The translations under genes were made by a program, and so were the position numbers. Source: Emiliania huxleyi CCMP1516 (lineage: Eukaryota; Haptophyta; Isochrysidales; Noelaerhabdaceae). Taken from it: 64,000 bases of DNA. Shown here piece after piece: positions 9,236-18,644 of the stretch (the stretch's first letter is position 1; each line of letters starts with the position of its first letter). Below the pieces are notes generated by a model. The model did not search any database and was not told the DNA's origin. It saw only the letters and a list, made by a program, of their open reading frames with translations. The stretch covers positions 689,954 to 753,953 of the forward strand of contig NW_005200600.1 in NCBI RefSeq assembly GCF_000372725.1, read 5' to 3'.

Positions 9236-11074
9236 ATGCCGCCCACGCCCACGCTGCCGAAGCCGAGGCATGCGTACCTGGCGCAAAAGCGCAAGGAGCA
9301 CCAGCAAGCGGGCAAAGACGCTTCATCGAGCACCTACGACTACATTGTCATCGGTTCTGGCCCGGCGAGCGCGGGCTTTATCAACAAGCTCCTCAGCCTC
9401 AAGCGAGAGGCGCGCATGAACCTCCGCCGCCGTCGCCACCGCCATGTGTCGCCTGGCGGCCGTGCAGCAATCCCCTCCCGCCCCGCCTTGCAGGTCTCGG
9501 TGCTCTGGTTCGAGGAGGGAGAGCGAATCGGCAAGTATGGGCAAGGAATCGTCGGCTGGCCTGATGAGCTTCAGCCGCAAATAAGCAAGGGCAACATCCC
9601 TGACCACCGCTTCACCACTCGTAACTGGCTGCGCGCGCGCTCATGGAAGGGATTTGGAGGTGGCGACGCGATGAACTCTGGCGGTCCCAACTACCTCGGG
9701 CTCCAGCAGGATGACACCGTTCTGGAGCCCAATGTATGGGAGCTTCGCAACCAAAACATTATCGAGGGGAAGAGCTCGTTCGGGACCACCCCGCTCGGGG
9801 ACCGCTTCATCGGCGCGTTCCAGGGCGCCGAGGGGTTCGTTGGCTACGAGATGCAGACGCCCCTCCCCACAGACGCGCCGGCCATCTCCATGGCCGGGAG
9901 CGGCTTCGTCGGCTACCCCAGCAGCATCTACCCGAGCAGCCAGCGGCGCAATTTCCTGGCGGATAGGCTCGCGCAGGAGTTCTCGGCCGGGCCGGGCCGC
10001 CGCTCCCTCCATCTTCGCACCAAGGTTGTGCGACTGCTGGTAGAGGAGGCGCCTGATGGAGGCAAGCGAGTGTCCGGCGTCGCCGTGCTGCCGCCGGGCG
10101 GGGGTGGCGAGGTGGTCTACCGCGCTCACTCCACCATCCTCTCCGCGGGCATCTTTGGCACCTTCTCCCTCCTCGTCGACTCTGGCATCGGGCCGCCCGA
10201 GGCGCTGGACACGCGCGGCATCTCTCCGAGCCGCCGCGTCATCGAGAACCCACACATCGGCAAGGAGGTGGGCGACGAGGTGATCGTGACGTGCCTCTTT
10301 GTGGCCGCCGAGGACCAGGGCGGGCCGCCGCCGCAGGGTCGCGTGGCACCCCTCGTCGGGGCTCGAGCCGGCGACCAGTTTTTGCGGCGGACGGCGCTCG
10401 TGGTCTGGGCCCGCGGGCTGCCCACCATCTTTGCGCTCATCACGCGCATGTGGCTCGTCTTCCGGCTCTTGCTCACGCCCTTTGCTCGGAACTGGTCCTA
10501 CATCTCCGTCTCGCTCGACTCGCTCGACCCCGTCACCCGCAAGCCAACCATGGCGCTCAGGGCGACGAAGCATTCTGTCGAGGTTGACGACTCGCGGCTC
10601 GACTTCACCCCGGAGATGATGGGGTGGTACGAGAGCCAACTGCCGGCACTCAAAGAGTTCTTCCGCCTCAACAACGAGGCGCCGCAGAGCTGCTGGCGCC
10701 GGTGGCACCGCTTTTGGCTGAGGTTCCTGACTCCGCTCATTCACTCGTCCATTGGCCGCTGCGTTGGGATGCCGCCGGGCGTCACCGAGTGGAACCTCCA
10801 CATCAAGCCTACAAAGAAGGAGCTGGGCACCTACAACCACTTTTACGGCGGCTGCCAGCCCGTTACCGTGCTGAACGACAAGTTTGAGCTCTACCTGCAT
10901 CCGCCCGCGCTTGGCAAGACCGCGGAGGAGAACCGCTGCCGGCCCGCACTGGCAGGACTGCACATTGCCGACGCATCCGTGATCCCACAGCTCACGCCCG
11001 GAGCCCCCTCGGCGACGGTGATGGAGTGGGGCATGCGCGTCGCAGACAGGCTGTGTTTCGTGGAGGGGGTTTAG
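9236..11074 (+). CDS. GMC-type FAD oxidoreductase
   Basis: Glucose-methanol-choline oxidoreductase, ~612 aa unspliced. N-terminal dinucleotide-binding motif YDYIVIGSGPASAGF, then WLRARSWKGFGGGDAMNSGG (the GMC-type FAD contact region), and C-terminal GLHIADASVIPQLTPGAPSA, the usual GMC end with the proposed active-site region. A probable 84-nt intron (9410-9493, GC donor, CAG acceptor) interrupts the Rossmann fold. It has no stop and is a multiple of three, so removal changes KREAR...QVSVLWFEEG to KREVSVLWFEEG. Substrate (alcohol, sterol or sugar) unknown. The ATG at 9236 is followed by a short Pro-rich leader; no clear targeting signal. Confidence 0.85.
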   Translation: MPPTPTLPKPRHAYLAQKRKEHQQAGKDASSSTYDYIVIGSGPASAGFINKLLSLKREARMNLRRRRHRHVSPGGRAAIPSRPALQVSVLWFEEGERIGKYGQGIVGWPDELQPQISKGNIPDHRFTTRNWLRARSWKGFGGGDAMNSGGPNYLGLQQDDTVLEPNVWELRNQNIIEGKSSFGTTPLGDRFIGAFQGAEGFVGYEMQTPLPTDAPAISMAGSGFVGYPSSIYPSSQRRNFLADRLAQEFSAGPGRRSLHLRTKVVRLLVEEAPDGGKRVSGVAVLPPGGGGEVVYRAHSTILSAGIFGTFSLLVDSGIGPPEALDTRGISPSRRVIENPHIGKEVGDEVIVTCLFVAAEDQGGPPPQGRVAPLVGARAGDQFLRRTALVVWARGLPTIFALITRMWLVFRLLLTPFARNWSYISVSLDSLDPVTRKPTMALRATKHSVEVDDSRLDFTPEMMGWYESQLPALKEFFRLNNEAPQSCWRRWHRFWLRFLTPLIHSSIGRCVGMPPGVTEWNLHIKPTKKELGTYNHFYGGCQPVTVLNDKFELYLHPPALGKTAEENRCRPALAGLHIADASVIPQLTPGAPSATVMEWGMRVADRLCFVEGV

Positions 11075-11177
11075 CACTTCCCACATTTGTGGGAACTCAG
11101 ACACCTCAACCGCTGAGAGAGCTCGCAGACGAGCGAAAATTCCTAGGCGCTCGCAGACGAGCGCATCGACAAAACAC

Positions 11178-11232
11178 GTTAGAGTTCGTTAGAGTCGTTT
11201 GGTATTGCTAAAAATCTCTCTCTCTCTCTCTC
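11178..11232 (+). terminator. Recurrent gene-3'-end motif, copy B
   Basis: TTAGAGTCGTTTGGTATTGC then TAAAAATCTCTCTCTC, about 100 bp after the GMC stop and just before the convergent MARCH-type gene. Same motif as 8083, 13880 and 20056. Confidence 0.5.
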
Positions 11233-11281
11233 AGATAAGTACAATAAGGCAGAGGACTGGGTGAGAATAGTTTGACCGCAG

Positions 11282-12115
11282 TTAGCCGGCTCGCTCCAGG
11301 TTGACGCCTCGCAGGTCTTGCACCACATGCCGCTTCGTCTCGTCGCGCAGCCACGCAACCTCGGCGTGGCGCACAAAGCCGCGCCGCAGCAGCCGCGTTG
11401 CGATCGAGACGCCCACCACCAGTCCAAAGACGCACAGGGCGGCGGCGGCGAGGAGCACCACAGGCCCGGCAAAGACGAAGCACTGGCAGTTCCGAGGCCA
11501 CTGCACCTCAAAGTCGTTGGGGATCAGGCCGAGCGCCCAAGCGAGGATCGACGCCACTCCAAGCAGCGCACACAAAAGCAGCGCACCGGCGCCGAGCCAC
11601 ACGGACCACGGGCAAGCAGGGTTGTGCAGCGACAGCGACCCGCCGGTCGCCGCCGCGCTGTCGCCGTCTGGCGCATCGAGCCCGGCGCCCGGCAAAAGCA
11701 GCCTGGTCAGCTGCCGGGCAGTGGTGCTGTCGATGCCCAGGCCGGCGAGGCTGTCGGTGCCTCCTCGCTCCTCAACCTCGCGCGACAGCCACGCAGCGAT
11801 CACGGAGCACAGCACAACTAGGCACGAGGCGATCGACGCGAGGAGAGCAATGTCTCGCGCTATCGTCAAGCGGTAGGCCAGCAGCTCAATCGGCTTGGCT
11901 TTGCGAGTGACCACCCGGTATCGAAACCTGCACGTCCCGCAGTGCGTAAAGGCGTTGCCGCGCCTTGTCGATCTCCAGGTGTCGAGGCACCGGCGGTGCA
12001 CGAGGCGCGCAGAGCCAGAGCAGAGGCACGGCTGGATCATGCCGGTGCCGGCCTCGGTGTCCGGACACGAGCTGGGAAGCTCCTCGAAGCAGACACGACA
12101 GACGAGACCGCTCAT
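11282..12115 (-). CDS. MARCH-type RING-CH membrane E3 ubiquitin ligase
   Basis: 277-aa intronless gene. The N-terminus carries a RING-CH (C4HC3) finger: CRVCFEE, PCLCSGSARLVHRRCLDTW, HCGTCRF. It then has four hydrophobic segments in the pattern of MARCH ubiquitin ligases: DIALLASIASCLVVLCSVIA, WLGAGALLLCALLGVASILA, CFVFAGPVVLLAAAALCVFG and an adjoining VVGVSIATRLL. It likely ubiquitinates membrane proteins in the endomembrane system. ATG 12115 is chosen because the RING begins at residue 5; the frame is open further upstream to 12268 but is unlike protein. A GAATTCTTTTT-type motif lies ~50 bp upstream. Confidence 0.85.
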   Translation of the reverse strand: MSGLVCRVCFEELPSSCPDTEAGTGMIQPCLCSGSARLVHRRCLDTWRSTRRGNAFTHCGTCRFRYRVVTRKAKPIELLAYRLTIARDIALLASIASCLVVLCSVIAAWLSREVEERGGTDSLAGLGIDSTTARQLTRLLLPGAGLDAPDGDSAAATGGSLSLHNPACPWSVWLGAGALLLCALLGVASILAWALGLIPNDFEVQWPRNCQCFVFAGPVVLLAAAALCVFGLVVGVSIATRLLRRGFVRHAEVAWLRDETKRHVVQDLRGVNLERAG

Positions 12116-12268
12116 CCTCAGCGGCGTGTTGCGGGAGGGAGGAAGCTTGGGCGGACAGACGAGAATTCTTTTTGTGTCGCCGTGTCCTGTTGCCTTGTCC
12201 GCTCGTGGCCTCGCAGAGCGCACGCAGGCTGGCGCATTTCCATTTGGACAAGTTGACATCGTCATCAC

Positions 12269-12807
12269 GCAGCCAACGAAGATGCAAGAACCCCAAGTGC
12301 ACCGATCCCAATCATCTGGCGGCCCGGTGGCCCGCTGGCTGGCTGGGCTGGGTGGGTGGGTGCGCTTCTTAGCTCCCCGGCCCTGGATGTGCGGCTACTG
12401 ACTGCACTCCAAGTGCACCCGGTGACGCAGGGGCAGCTATTTCGGCCCAGGGCGCCTCTAAGCCTCTTCCACCTTCCGGGACGGTCTCACGGTCTCCGTT
12501 TGGGAGAGAGAGAGATGTGTGTCCGTTTGGGTAAAACACAAAGGAGAAATCGTCCGCGCGGGGAGTTGGGCTGTGACCCCTTGGCCTGTATCGCCCACCC
12601 TTGGGCGTCTGCCTCTTCCTATCTCGCTTCGCAGTCCCTTCCTCGTGCGGGCGCGCGCAGCGGGCCGGAGAGCCGAGAGTGTTGCAGACATGGTTGCGGA
12701 GCACTTGGAGTGCAGTTGGCGCAGCCACACACCCACGGCCGAGTGAATTCTCAAAATCAAAACGAAAAGCGGCGCGCGGTCTACGGAGCGATATTGATTC
12801 ATGAACG
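12269..12807. other. No gene seen
   Basis: Open frames here look non-coding. The segment at 12742-12782 (GAATTCTCAAAATCAAA... AAGCGGCGCGCGGT) repeats one at 9141-9170, just upstream of the GMC gene; the two differ by a 5-bp indel. It could be a shared promoter fragment. Confidence 0.4.
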
Positions 12808-13342
12808 TAGGCGAGAGGCTCTATTATCTTCTATTACACCCTTTTACGCACACACACGATGTGTGAGAGGGCACACATGCACAATCATGTTCATGTTCAT
12901 GTTCATGTTCATGTTCATGTTCATGTTCATGTCATGTTGTGCATGTGCATGTCATGCGCATGTGCATGTGCATGTGCATGTGCATGTTGCATGGTGCATG
13001 TCCACACAACAACATGAGCATGTGCAACATGCACATGTGCATGCACATGTGCGTGTGCACATAGGGACGGTGTATCAGTCGCCTTATGCCACCGTTGCAC
13101 ATCCGCGACGATACACCGTCGCATAGGCGCACAGAGCGCGCACAGACCTGCGCACAGACCTGCGCGGCCGGTGACGTGACAATGATCAAACATCAATGTG
13201 GTACACACACACATCCTACTCTTTACTCACAAAGCCTACTCTGTGCGAGTGTGTCCACTAACACACACAGCTCTCGGGTCGCTGGGTCACTGGATCACTG
13301 CCCCCCCCCCCCCCCCCGCCCGCGAAAAAGAGGCGAATTCAG
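12808..13342 (+). repeat. Dispersed promoter-bearing block, copy 3 (3'-truncated)
   Basis: Begins with the same GCGAGAGGCTCTATTA leader as copy 1 and carries the microsatellites, hairpin region (13067-13109, right arm degraded by a deletion), CACAGACCTGCG repeats and C run. It stops at GGCGAATTC, before the ATG, and joins unrelated GTGAAATTTCAC-rich sequence. Confidence 0.8.
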
Positions 13343-13450
13343 GGTTCGTGAGTGAAATTTCACCTTTTCACTTTCACATGTGAATTCGTGTGAATTTCAC
13401 ATGAAACGTTTCGGCCGCCCCCGTTTCACTGAAAATTTCACAAGTTTTAG

Positions 13451-13765
13451 AGCGAATGGTCCGGTTTGGGCCGAAACCAAATGGAGGAATCAGCGGTCCG
13501 TCGACACGAGCTCTCGGTGAATGCTTTGGGTTCTTCGGGCTAGGCAAGCAAGGGTTAGGGTTAGGGTTAGGGTTAGGGTTAGGGTTAGGGTTAGGGTTAG
13601 GGTTAGGGTCAGAGAGTTCAGGCCGTTGTGCAGCTCCTGAGAGCGAATGGTCCGGTTTGGGCCGAAACCAAAGGGAGGAATCAGCGGTCCGTCGACACGA
13701 GCTCTCGGTGAATGCTTTGGGTCTTCGGGCTAGAGGGTTAGGGTTAGGGTTGGGGTTGGGTTGGT
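13451..13765 (+). repeat. Tandem ~100-bp unit, each copy followed by TTAGGG arrays
   Basis: A ~95-bp unit (GAGCGAATGGTCCGGTTTGG ... GGTGAATGCTTTGGGT) occurs at 13451-13552 and again at 13640-13736 with few differences. The first is followed by about nine TTAGGG units (13551-13612), the second by about three (13735-13765). This is interstitial telomeric DNA and gives the likely telomere repeat as TTAGGG. Confidence 0.9.
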
Positions 13766-13879
13766 TATCGTCGCGCGCTCTCGATATCTGGCTAAGACGA
13801 GACACAGCAGGACAGCAGCAGAGGCGACCCAAGCGATACACCAGAGCACGGACGGGGGCGCGAGCCGCCATCTTGGACT

Positions 13880-13922
13880 GTGAGTGTTAGAGTTGTTTGG
13901 TATTGCTAAAAATCTCTCTCTC
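13880..13922 (+). terminator. Recurrent gene-3'-end motif, copy C
   Basis: GTGAGTGTTAGAGTTGTTTG then GTATTGCTAAAAATCTCTCTC, at the left boundary of block copy 4. No plus-strand gene ends nearby, so it probably travelled with the block. Confidence 0.4.
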
Positions 13923-14269
13923 ACGATGTGAGAGATGTCATGGGCATGTACATGTGCGTGTGCACATAGGGACGGTGTATCAGTCGCCTTATGCCACCGT
14001 TGCATATCCGCGACTGATACACCGTCGCATAGGCGCACAGACCTGCGCACAGACCTGCGCACAGACCTGCGCGGCCGGTGACGTGACAATGATCAAACAT
14101 CAATGTGGTACACACACACATCCTACTCTTTACTCACAAAGCCTACTCTGTGCGAGTGTGTCCACTAACACACACAGCTCTCGGGTCGCTGGGTCACTGG
14201 GTCACTGCCCCCCCCCGCCCCCCCCCCCCCGCGAAAAAGAGGCGAATTATTTTAGGGGCTCGTGGTGCC
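13880..14269 (+). promoter_or_regulatory. eL13 promoter region (block copy 4)
   Basis: This copy is joined to a functional gene. It contains the 17-bp perfect hairpin (13971-13987 with 14010-14026), CACAGACCTGCG x3, a C-rich run and GGCGAATTATTTTAGGGGCT directly before the ATG at 14270. Microsatellite arrays are shorter than in copies 1-3. Likely the ancestral source of the dispersed promoter. Confidence 0.6.
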
Positions 14270-15486
14270 ATGGTGAGCAGGGCCAGCGCACGACCCGCGC
14301 GCGCCGCCAGTCATCGCCCGCACGCCGAGGGCCGGGGAGAGCGCACCAGACGATTGGGATCGGGTTGCTCGTAGCTATGTTGCGCCGTTTGGAGTTTTTT
14401 TACCTCGCCCACGCGCAGGGGCTGCTCAGAAAATGGTGCACCGCCCGTGCTGCGCACACCCAGTCATCGCCCGCACGCCGGGACACGCGCGCTCCCCTCA
14501 GACACCCACTCACCCACTCACCATCTCGCGGCATGCTCGCCGAGGGCGCGCGGGCCGCACCCGTCGGCGGCGCAGAGCGGGCCGGCGCAGAGCGCTCAGG
14601 CGCTGGCTCTGCGGCACACATAGGTGCGGCACAACAATGTGGTGCCCAACCAGCACTTCCACAAGACGCTGTGGCAGGACCACGTCAAGACGTGGTTCGA
14701 CCAGGCCGCGCGCAAGAAGCGCAGGCGCTTGAAGCGCGCTGCCAAGGCGGCTGCTGTCGCGCCGCGGCCCGTCGGCTTGCTGCGTCCAGCGGTGCACCCG
14801 CCGACCAACAAGTACAACTACAAGCTGCGGCAGGGCCGCGGCTTCACCTTCGCGGAGCTGAAGGAGGCGGGGATCAACAAGAAGCAGGCGCGGTCCATCG
14901 GCGTTGCCGTCGACCACCGCAGGCGGAACCGCTCTGCCGAGTCGCTGCAGCTCAACTCGCAGCGGCTCAAGGAGTACAAGGCGGCGCTGATTGTCTTCCC
15001 GAAGAAGCGCAACAAGGTCAAGGCGGGCGACTCGAGCAAGGAGGAGATCGCCTCCGCCGTCCAGACCAAGGTCAAGGGCATCCTCAAGATGCCCGAGCTG
15101 CCGAAGGGCGAGGAGGCGATGGTGATCACCGACGAGATGAAGGCGCGCGGGCCCCCGGGACTCGGATGGGAGCCAGCCTGCGGAGGGAGGGAGGGAGGGA
15201 GGGACGGCGCACCGACCCGCGGCGCGCTCGCCGCGGGCGTGCTCCAGATGTGTGTGGGGGACCCCCCCTTTCCCCCCCTCGGGGACCCTTCCCCCCCCTC
15301 CCTCCCACTCGCGGCTGCCGCCTCGGGGCCCTCGACTTTCCCACCGCGCTGCTCACCACCCGCGCCTCCCCCTCCCCCCTCCCCCCCTCGCCGTGCAGTC
15401 GGACGACGTCTTCCACAAGCTGCGCTTGCTCCGCGCCGGGATACGCCTTTTTGGGGCTTCGGGAGAAAAAACCCACCTCCCGCAAT
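14270..15486 (+). CDS. RPL13: 60S ribosomal protein eL13 (RPL13)
   Basis: Structural protein of the large cytosolic ribosomal subunit. Exon 1 is only the ATG (14270-14272), followed directly by a GT donor. Exon 2 is 14624-15142 and begins VRHNNVVPNQHFHKTLWQDH, with the family signatures WFDQAARKKRRRLKRAAKAA, GRGFTFAELKEAGINKKQAR, VDHRRRNRSAESLQLNSQRL and VFPKKRNKVKAGDSS. Intron 2 (15143-15398) has a GC donor. Exon 3 (from 15399) reads SDDVFHKLRLLRA, then either GIRLFGASGEKTHLPQ-stop (15486) or, one base out of register, GYAFLGLREKK, which looks more like the family C-terminus. One surplus G near 15437 is suspected. Confidence 0.93.
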
Positions 15487-15564
15487 AGGGGAAGCGAAAG
15501 CCCCCCCCCCCCCCCCACCACCACCACCACCCCCAAGGGACTCCTCGTGCGGGGCTGGTTTTAG

Positions 15565-16405
15565 CGGGGCCTTTTCCCACCCGCCCGTGGGGGGCCGCCG
15601 GCAACACGTCCTGACGCCTTTTTGCCCTTTCCCCCCCCCCCCCCCCAGGCGAAGGAGTGATGTCGCTTCCCCGTCTGTTGTGCCTCGCCGCCCGTCGCCG
15701 TGGGACGGCCCCCCTCGCCCAGCGCCCCCTTCCCTCTCCTGCCTGCCGTCGACGACGACGACAGCGTCATGCGGTGTCCTGCTTGCGCGCCCAGAGAGTC
15801 GGGCACTCAGAGAGGGGGGGGGGGTCGTTGGTGAATCCACCCGTCGTTTTTACTTTGTTGTTGTATCGCGTTCGCGGTCCGTCGTGCGGCGGCGCGGTGG
15901 CGGGGCACGTCCGGGCCGACATCCCCTCAGCCGCCAGCCCCTCTCTCAGTCCGCTCACACGCTACACCGTACACGCAGACGCACCGTCCGCGCGGACCGC
16001 GGCGCCCCCCGGTCTCATAACGAAGTCATGTTTCATCTCTCGAGATCTCCCCCGCGGCCGCGCCGCTCATCAACAACAATATGTGGTTTGTCTATGTCAC
16101 GGGAAATGGCGGCTCATCCTCATGCATCTGCCATCTCCCGCCGCTCCCCCGCGCCCCGGTCTCGCTCTCCGCATCGCGGCGCGCGCGGCGCGACACCTAT
16201 CCCGCTCTAGACACCCCGCTCTGGCGCACCGCGCCCCACGCCCACACGCACACCGCAGGGCCGCCAGTAGCCACAGCGCAGCTGCGCGGCACGACCACAG
16301 AGCAGAGGAGCAGGCGGCATGGCGGCTGAGGCTCGCTTGCTTGTTGCGGCTGAGGCGGCTTGCCCCTCTTGCGCTCTGCTCCCTTGCCGCGCCGCAGGGC
16401 TGGGC
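15565..16405. other. No gene seen
   Basis: GC-rich spacer between eL13 and the 3' end of the plastid-protein gene. It has several homopolymer C runs (15500-15650), and its open frames look like composition artefacts. Confidence 0.5.
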
Positions 16406-17595
16406 CTACTCCGCCGCGGCGTCGGGGAAGACGGAGGCGGGCGGCGGGGCGGACGCCGCCGCCTCGCGTGCCATGGTGTCCTCGCGCGCCTGGGTCTCGG
16501 GTCACCTCGGGTCATCTCGGACAATCTCAGGTCGCCTCGGCTCCTCTCTCGCGCGCCTTGAGCAGGTCGCGCGCGGGCTCGAGCAGTGTGTTGCCTGCCG
16601 CGAGGGGCCGAGATCAGGCCGAGATCAGGCCGAGATCACCAAAACAGAGACAGCAGCCGAGGTGCGGACGAGGTGCGGCGGCGTGAGTGCGAGAGGGGGG
16701 GAGAAGGGAGGGGGGGGGCATGCTGCCGGTCGGCTGTGGCGTGGCGAGCGACGGCGTCTCCCCGGCGAGGAAGCCTACGGCACGAACATGTCCCTCCGGC
16801 TCCTCTCGGCTCGTCTCGGCCGATTTCACTACGAGTGAACCACTAACTAGAGGCGGGCCGAGGATGGCGGGCTTGAGCTGCTGATTAACTACGAATTCAC
16901 TACGAATGAACCACTAACTAGAGGCGGGCCGAGGATGGCGGGCTTGAGCTGCTGGAAGAGCGGCGTGTTGATGAAGATCTGCTCACACCAGTGCGCCGTG
17001 AAGAGGGATTGAGTGTGCCGCTCTCCGGGTCCTCTCGGACGAGCTCGGCCCTCCGCCTCGATGGCAATGAGCGTGCCGATCCCAGCCCACGCCAGCCGAA
17101 ACACAACCTTCTCCACCGGCGACTGCTCCTCCTCCTCCGGCAGCGAGTAGGCGGCCTTGCCGGCGTTGATCGGCGGCAGCTTGGACGCGGGAGGCGCCGC
17201 CGGAGGGGCCTGCGGGGGAGAGGCCGCGAGGTGGAGGGGGAGGGAGGGGAAGAGGAGAAGGGCGACGGACGGTCGAGGCGCTCTCGTGTGATCTCGAGTG
17301 ATCTCGTGCGACCTCGAGCGATCTCGAGCGATCTCGGGTCCTCTCGCGTCCTCGGGCTCGCCTCGGGAGAAGGCGCGAGTCCAACCAGGCCACGGAGCCG
17401 CCGCACGACCTGTGGAGGCACGCTTCCGGAGGGTGAGTCACCTCCCGGGCCGGCCAATGTGTCTCGCCCGTGTCACTGTGTCTTGTCGTGGCCGTCCCTC
17501 TCCGTCTCGCGGGCGGCCTCTTCACAGCTGTCCGGCTCGAGGCCTGGCTGTTTGTCGCCTCTCTATCGATCCACGACGCGCTGAGCGTGCGTGCA

Positions 17596-17627
<32 letters not shown>

Positions 17628-18351
17628 CGTGTGTGTGTGTGTCTGTGTGTGTGTGCGTGCGTGCGTGCGTGCGTGCGGGCGTGCGGGCGTGCGTGCGTGC
17701 ATGTGTGTGCGTGTGCGTGTGCGCGCGCACCTCAGCGCGCGAATTTTCTTGGTCGCCCCCCGCGCCGGCAGTGGCGGACGGCGGCCTCACCGCCGGCCCT
17801 CTCAGCGCCGCCAGCTCGTCAAAGGACGGCAGCGCCACCAGCGGCTCATCGTCCACGCCAAACTCCGGCCGGCTCGGCTGGCGGGCCGGCGTGGCGGAAG
17901 AAGGTCGCGGCGCGACCGCCTCGGACGGGTCGACAAACTCCGCCATGACGAGGGGCACAGCCGGCATCCCAGACTCTGTCGTCGGCACTGGGACTGGTGA
18001 CGCCGCCGCTGAAGGCGGTGTGGGCGGCGGCGGCGGCGGCAGTGGCGGCGGCGGTGAGAGAGGCGGCAGCGGCGACAGCGGCGACAGAGGCGGCAGCGGC
18101 GATAGAGGTGGCAGCGGCGTCAGAGGCGGCAGCGGCGTCAGAGGCGGCAGCGGCGTCAGAGGCGGTGGCGTCGGTGGCGCCGCCGCTGGTGGCCTAGCCG
18201 ATGACGGTTTCTTCTTGGCCTTGCGCTTTTTGGCGAGGAGCAGCGGCTGAGGCCTGGCGAGTGCGCCGGCGTAGCGAATGGGAGGGCGCGCGGGGAATTC
18301 GAAGGCTGCGGCAGGCAACGCCGAGAGCGCGAGGAGCAACGCGAGCTTCAT
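16406..18351 (-). CDS. Putative plastid-targeted membrane protein
   Basis: The N-terminus [20 protein letters not shown] is a signal peptide ending in AAA-F, the bipartite plastid signal used in red-alga-derived complex plastids. A basic stretch (KKRKAKKK) and a long Pro-rich linker follow. Later exons read [40 protein letters not shown] (a membrane segment), [49 protein letters not shown] and [20 protein letters not shown] to a stop at 16406. The intron before IFINT is 78 nt, GC-AG, in frame, and ends with the palindromic introner core. The last intron repeats GCGCGCGAG at both ends. A 57-bp segment holding [11 protein letters not shown] is duplicated in tandem (16838-16945). Domain name unknown. 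Confidence 0.65.
16979..17005 (-). repeat. Introner core, plastid-protein gene
   Basis: Sense strand: CTCTTCAC, 11-nt loop, GTGAGCAG. The last AG is the inferred acceptor before ATCTTCATC. Confidence 0.75.
17586..17725. repeat. GT/GTGC microsatellite in intron
   Basis: Alternating (GT)n and (GTGC)n, interrupted, within the first intron of the plastid-protein gene; on the sense strand it reads (CA)n. Confidence 0.95.
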
Positions 18352-18644
18352 GCCTTTTGGTTTGTTCACAGCCTTGTTATTGAGAAGAAAATACCTCCCA
18401 TATGGCGCTTCACATGCCAGCGCAAAAGATTTTTGCTGAGTCTTCTAGGCCCCAAAAAGAATTTCCAACCCGCAGCCAGAAGGAATTTTTTTTCACAAAC
18501 TTGGCGTAACACGGGCGCCGCACGCAGCGTTTGCGCGCAAGTCGGCAATGTGCTTACGTCCCAGAGTGCCATCTCTCACAACTCATCGTCAGCGAGTGAG
18601 CGGCGGAGAAAGCAACGCGGGCGGAGCAGCATCGAGCATCACAA

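Noticed and set aside
15565-16850. Long plus-strand open frame after eL13
   Set aside because: Arg/Pro/Ala-rich and antisense to real exons of the plastid-protein gene; no start context or family.
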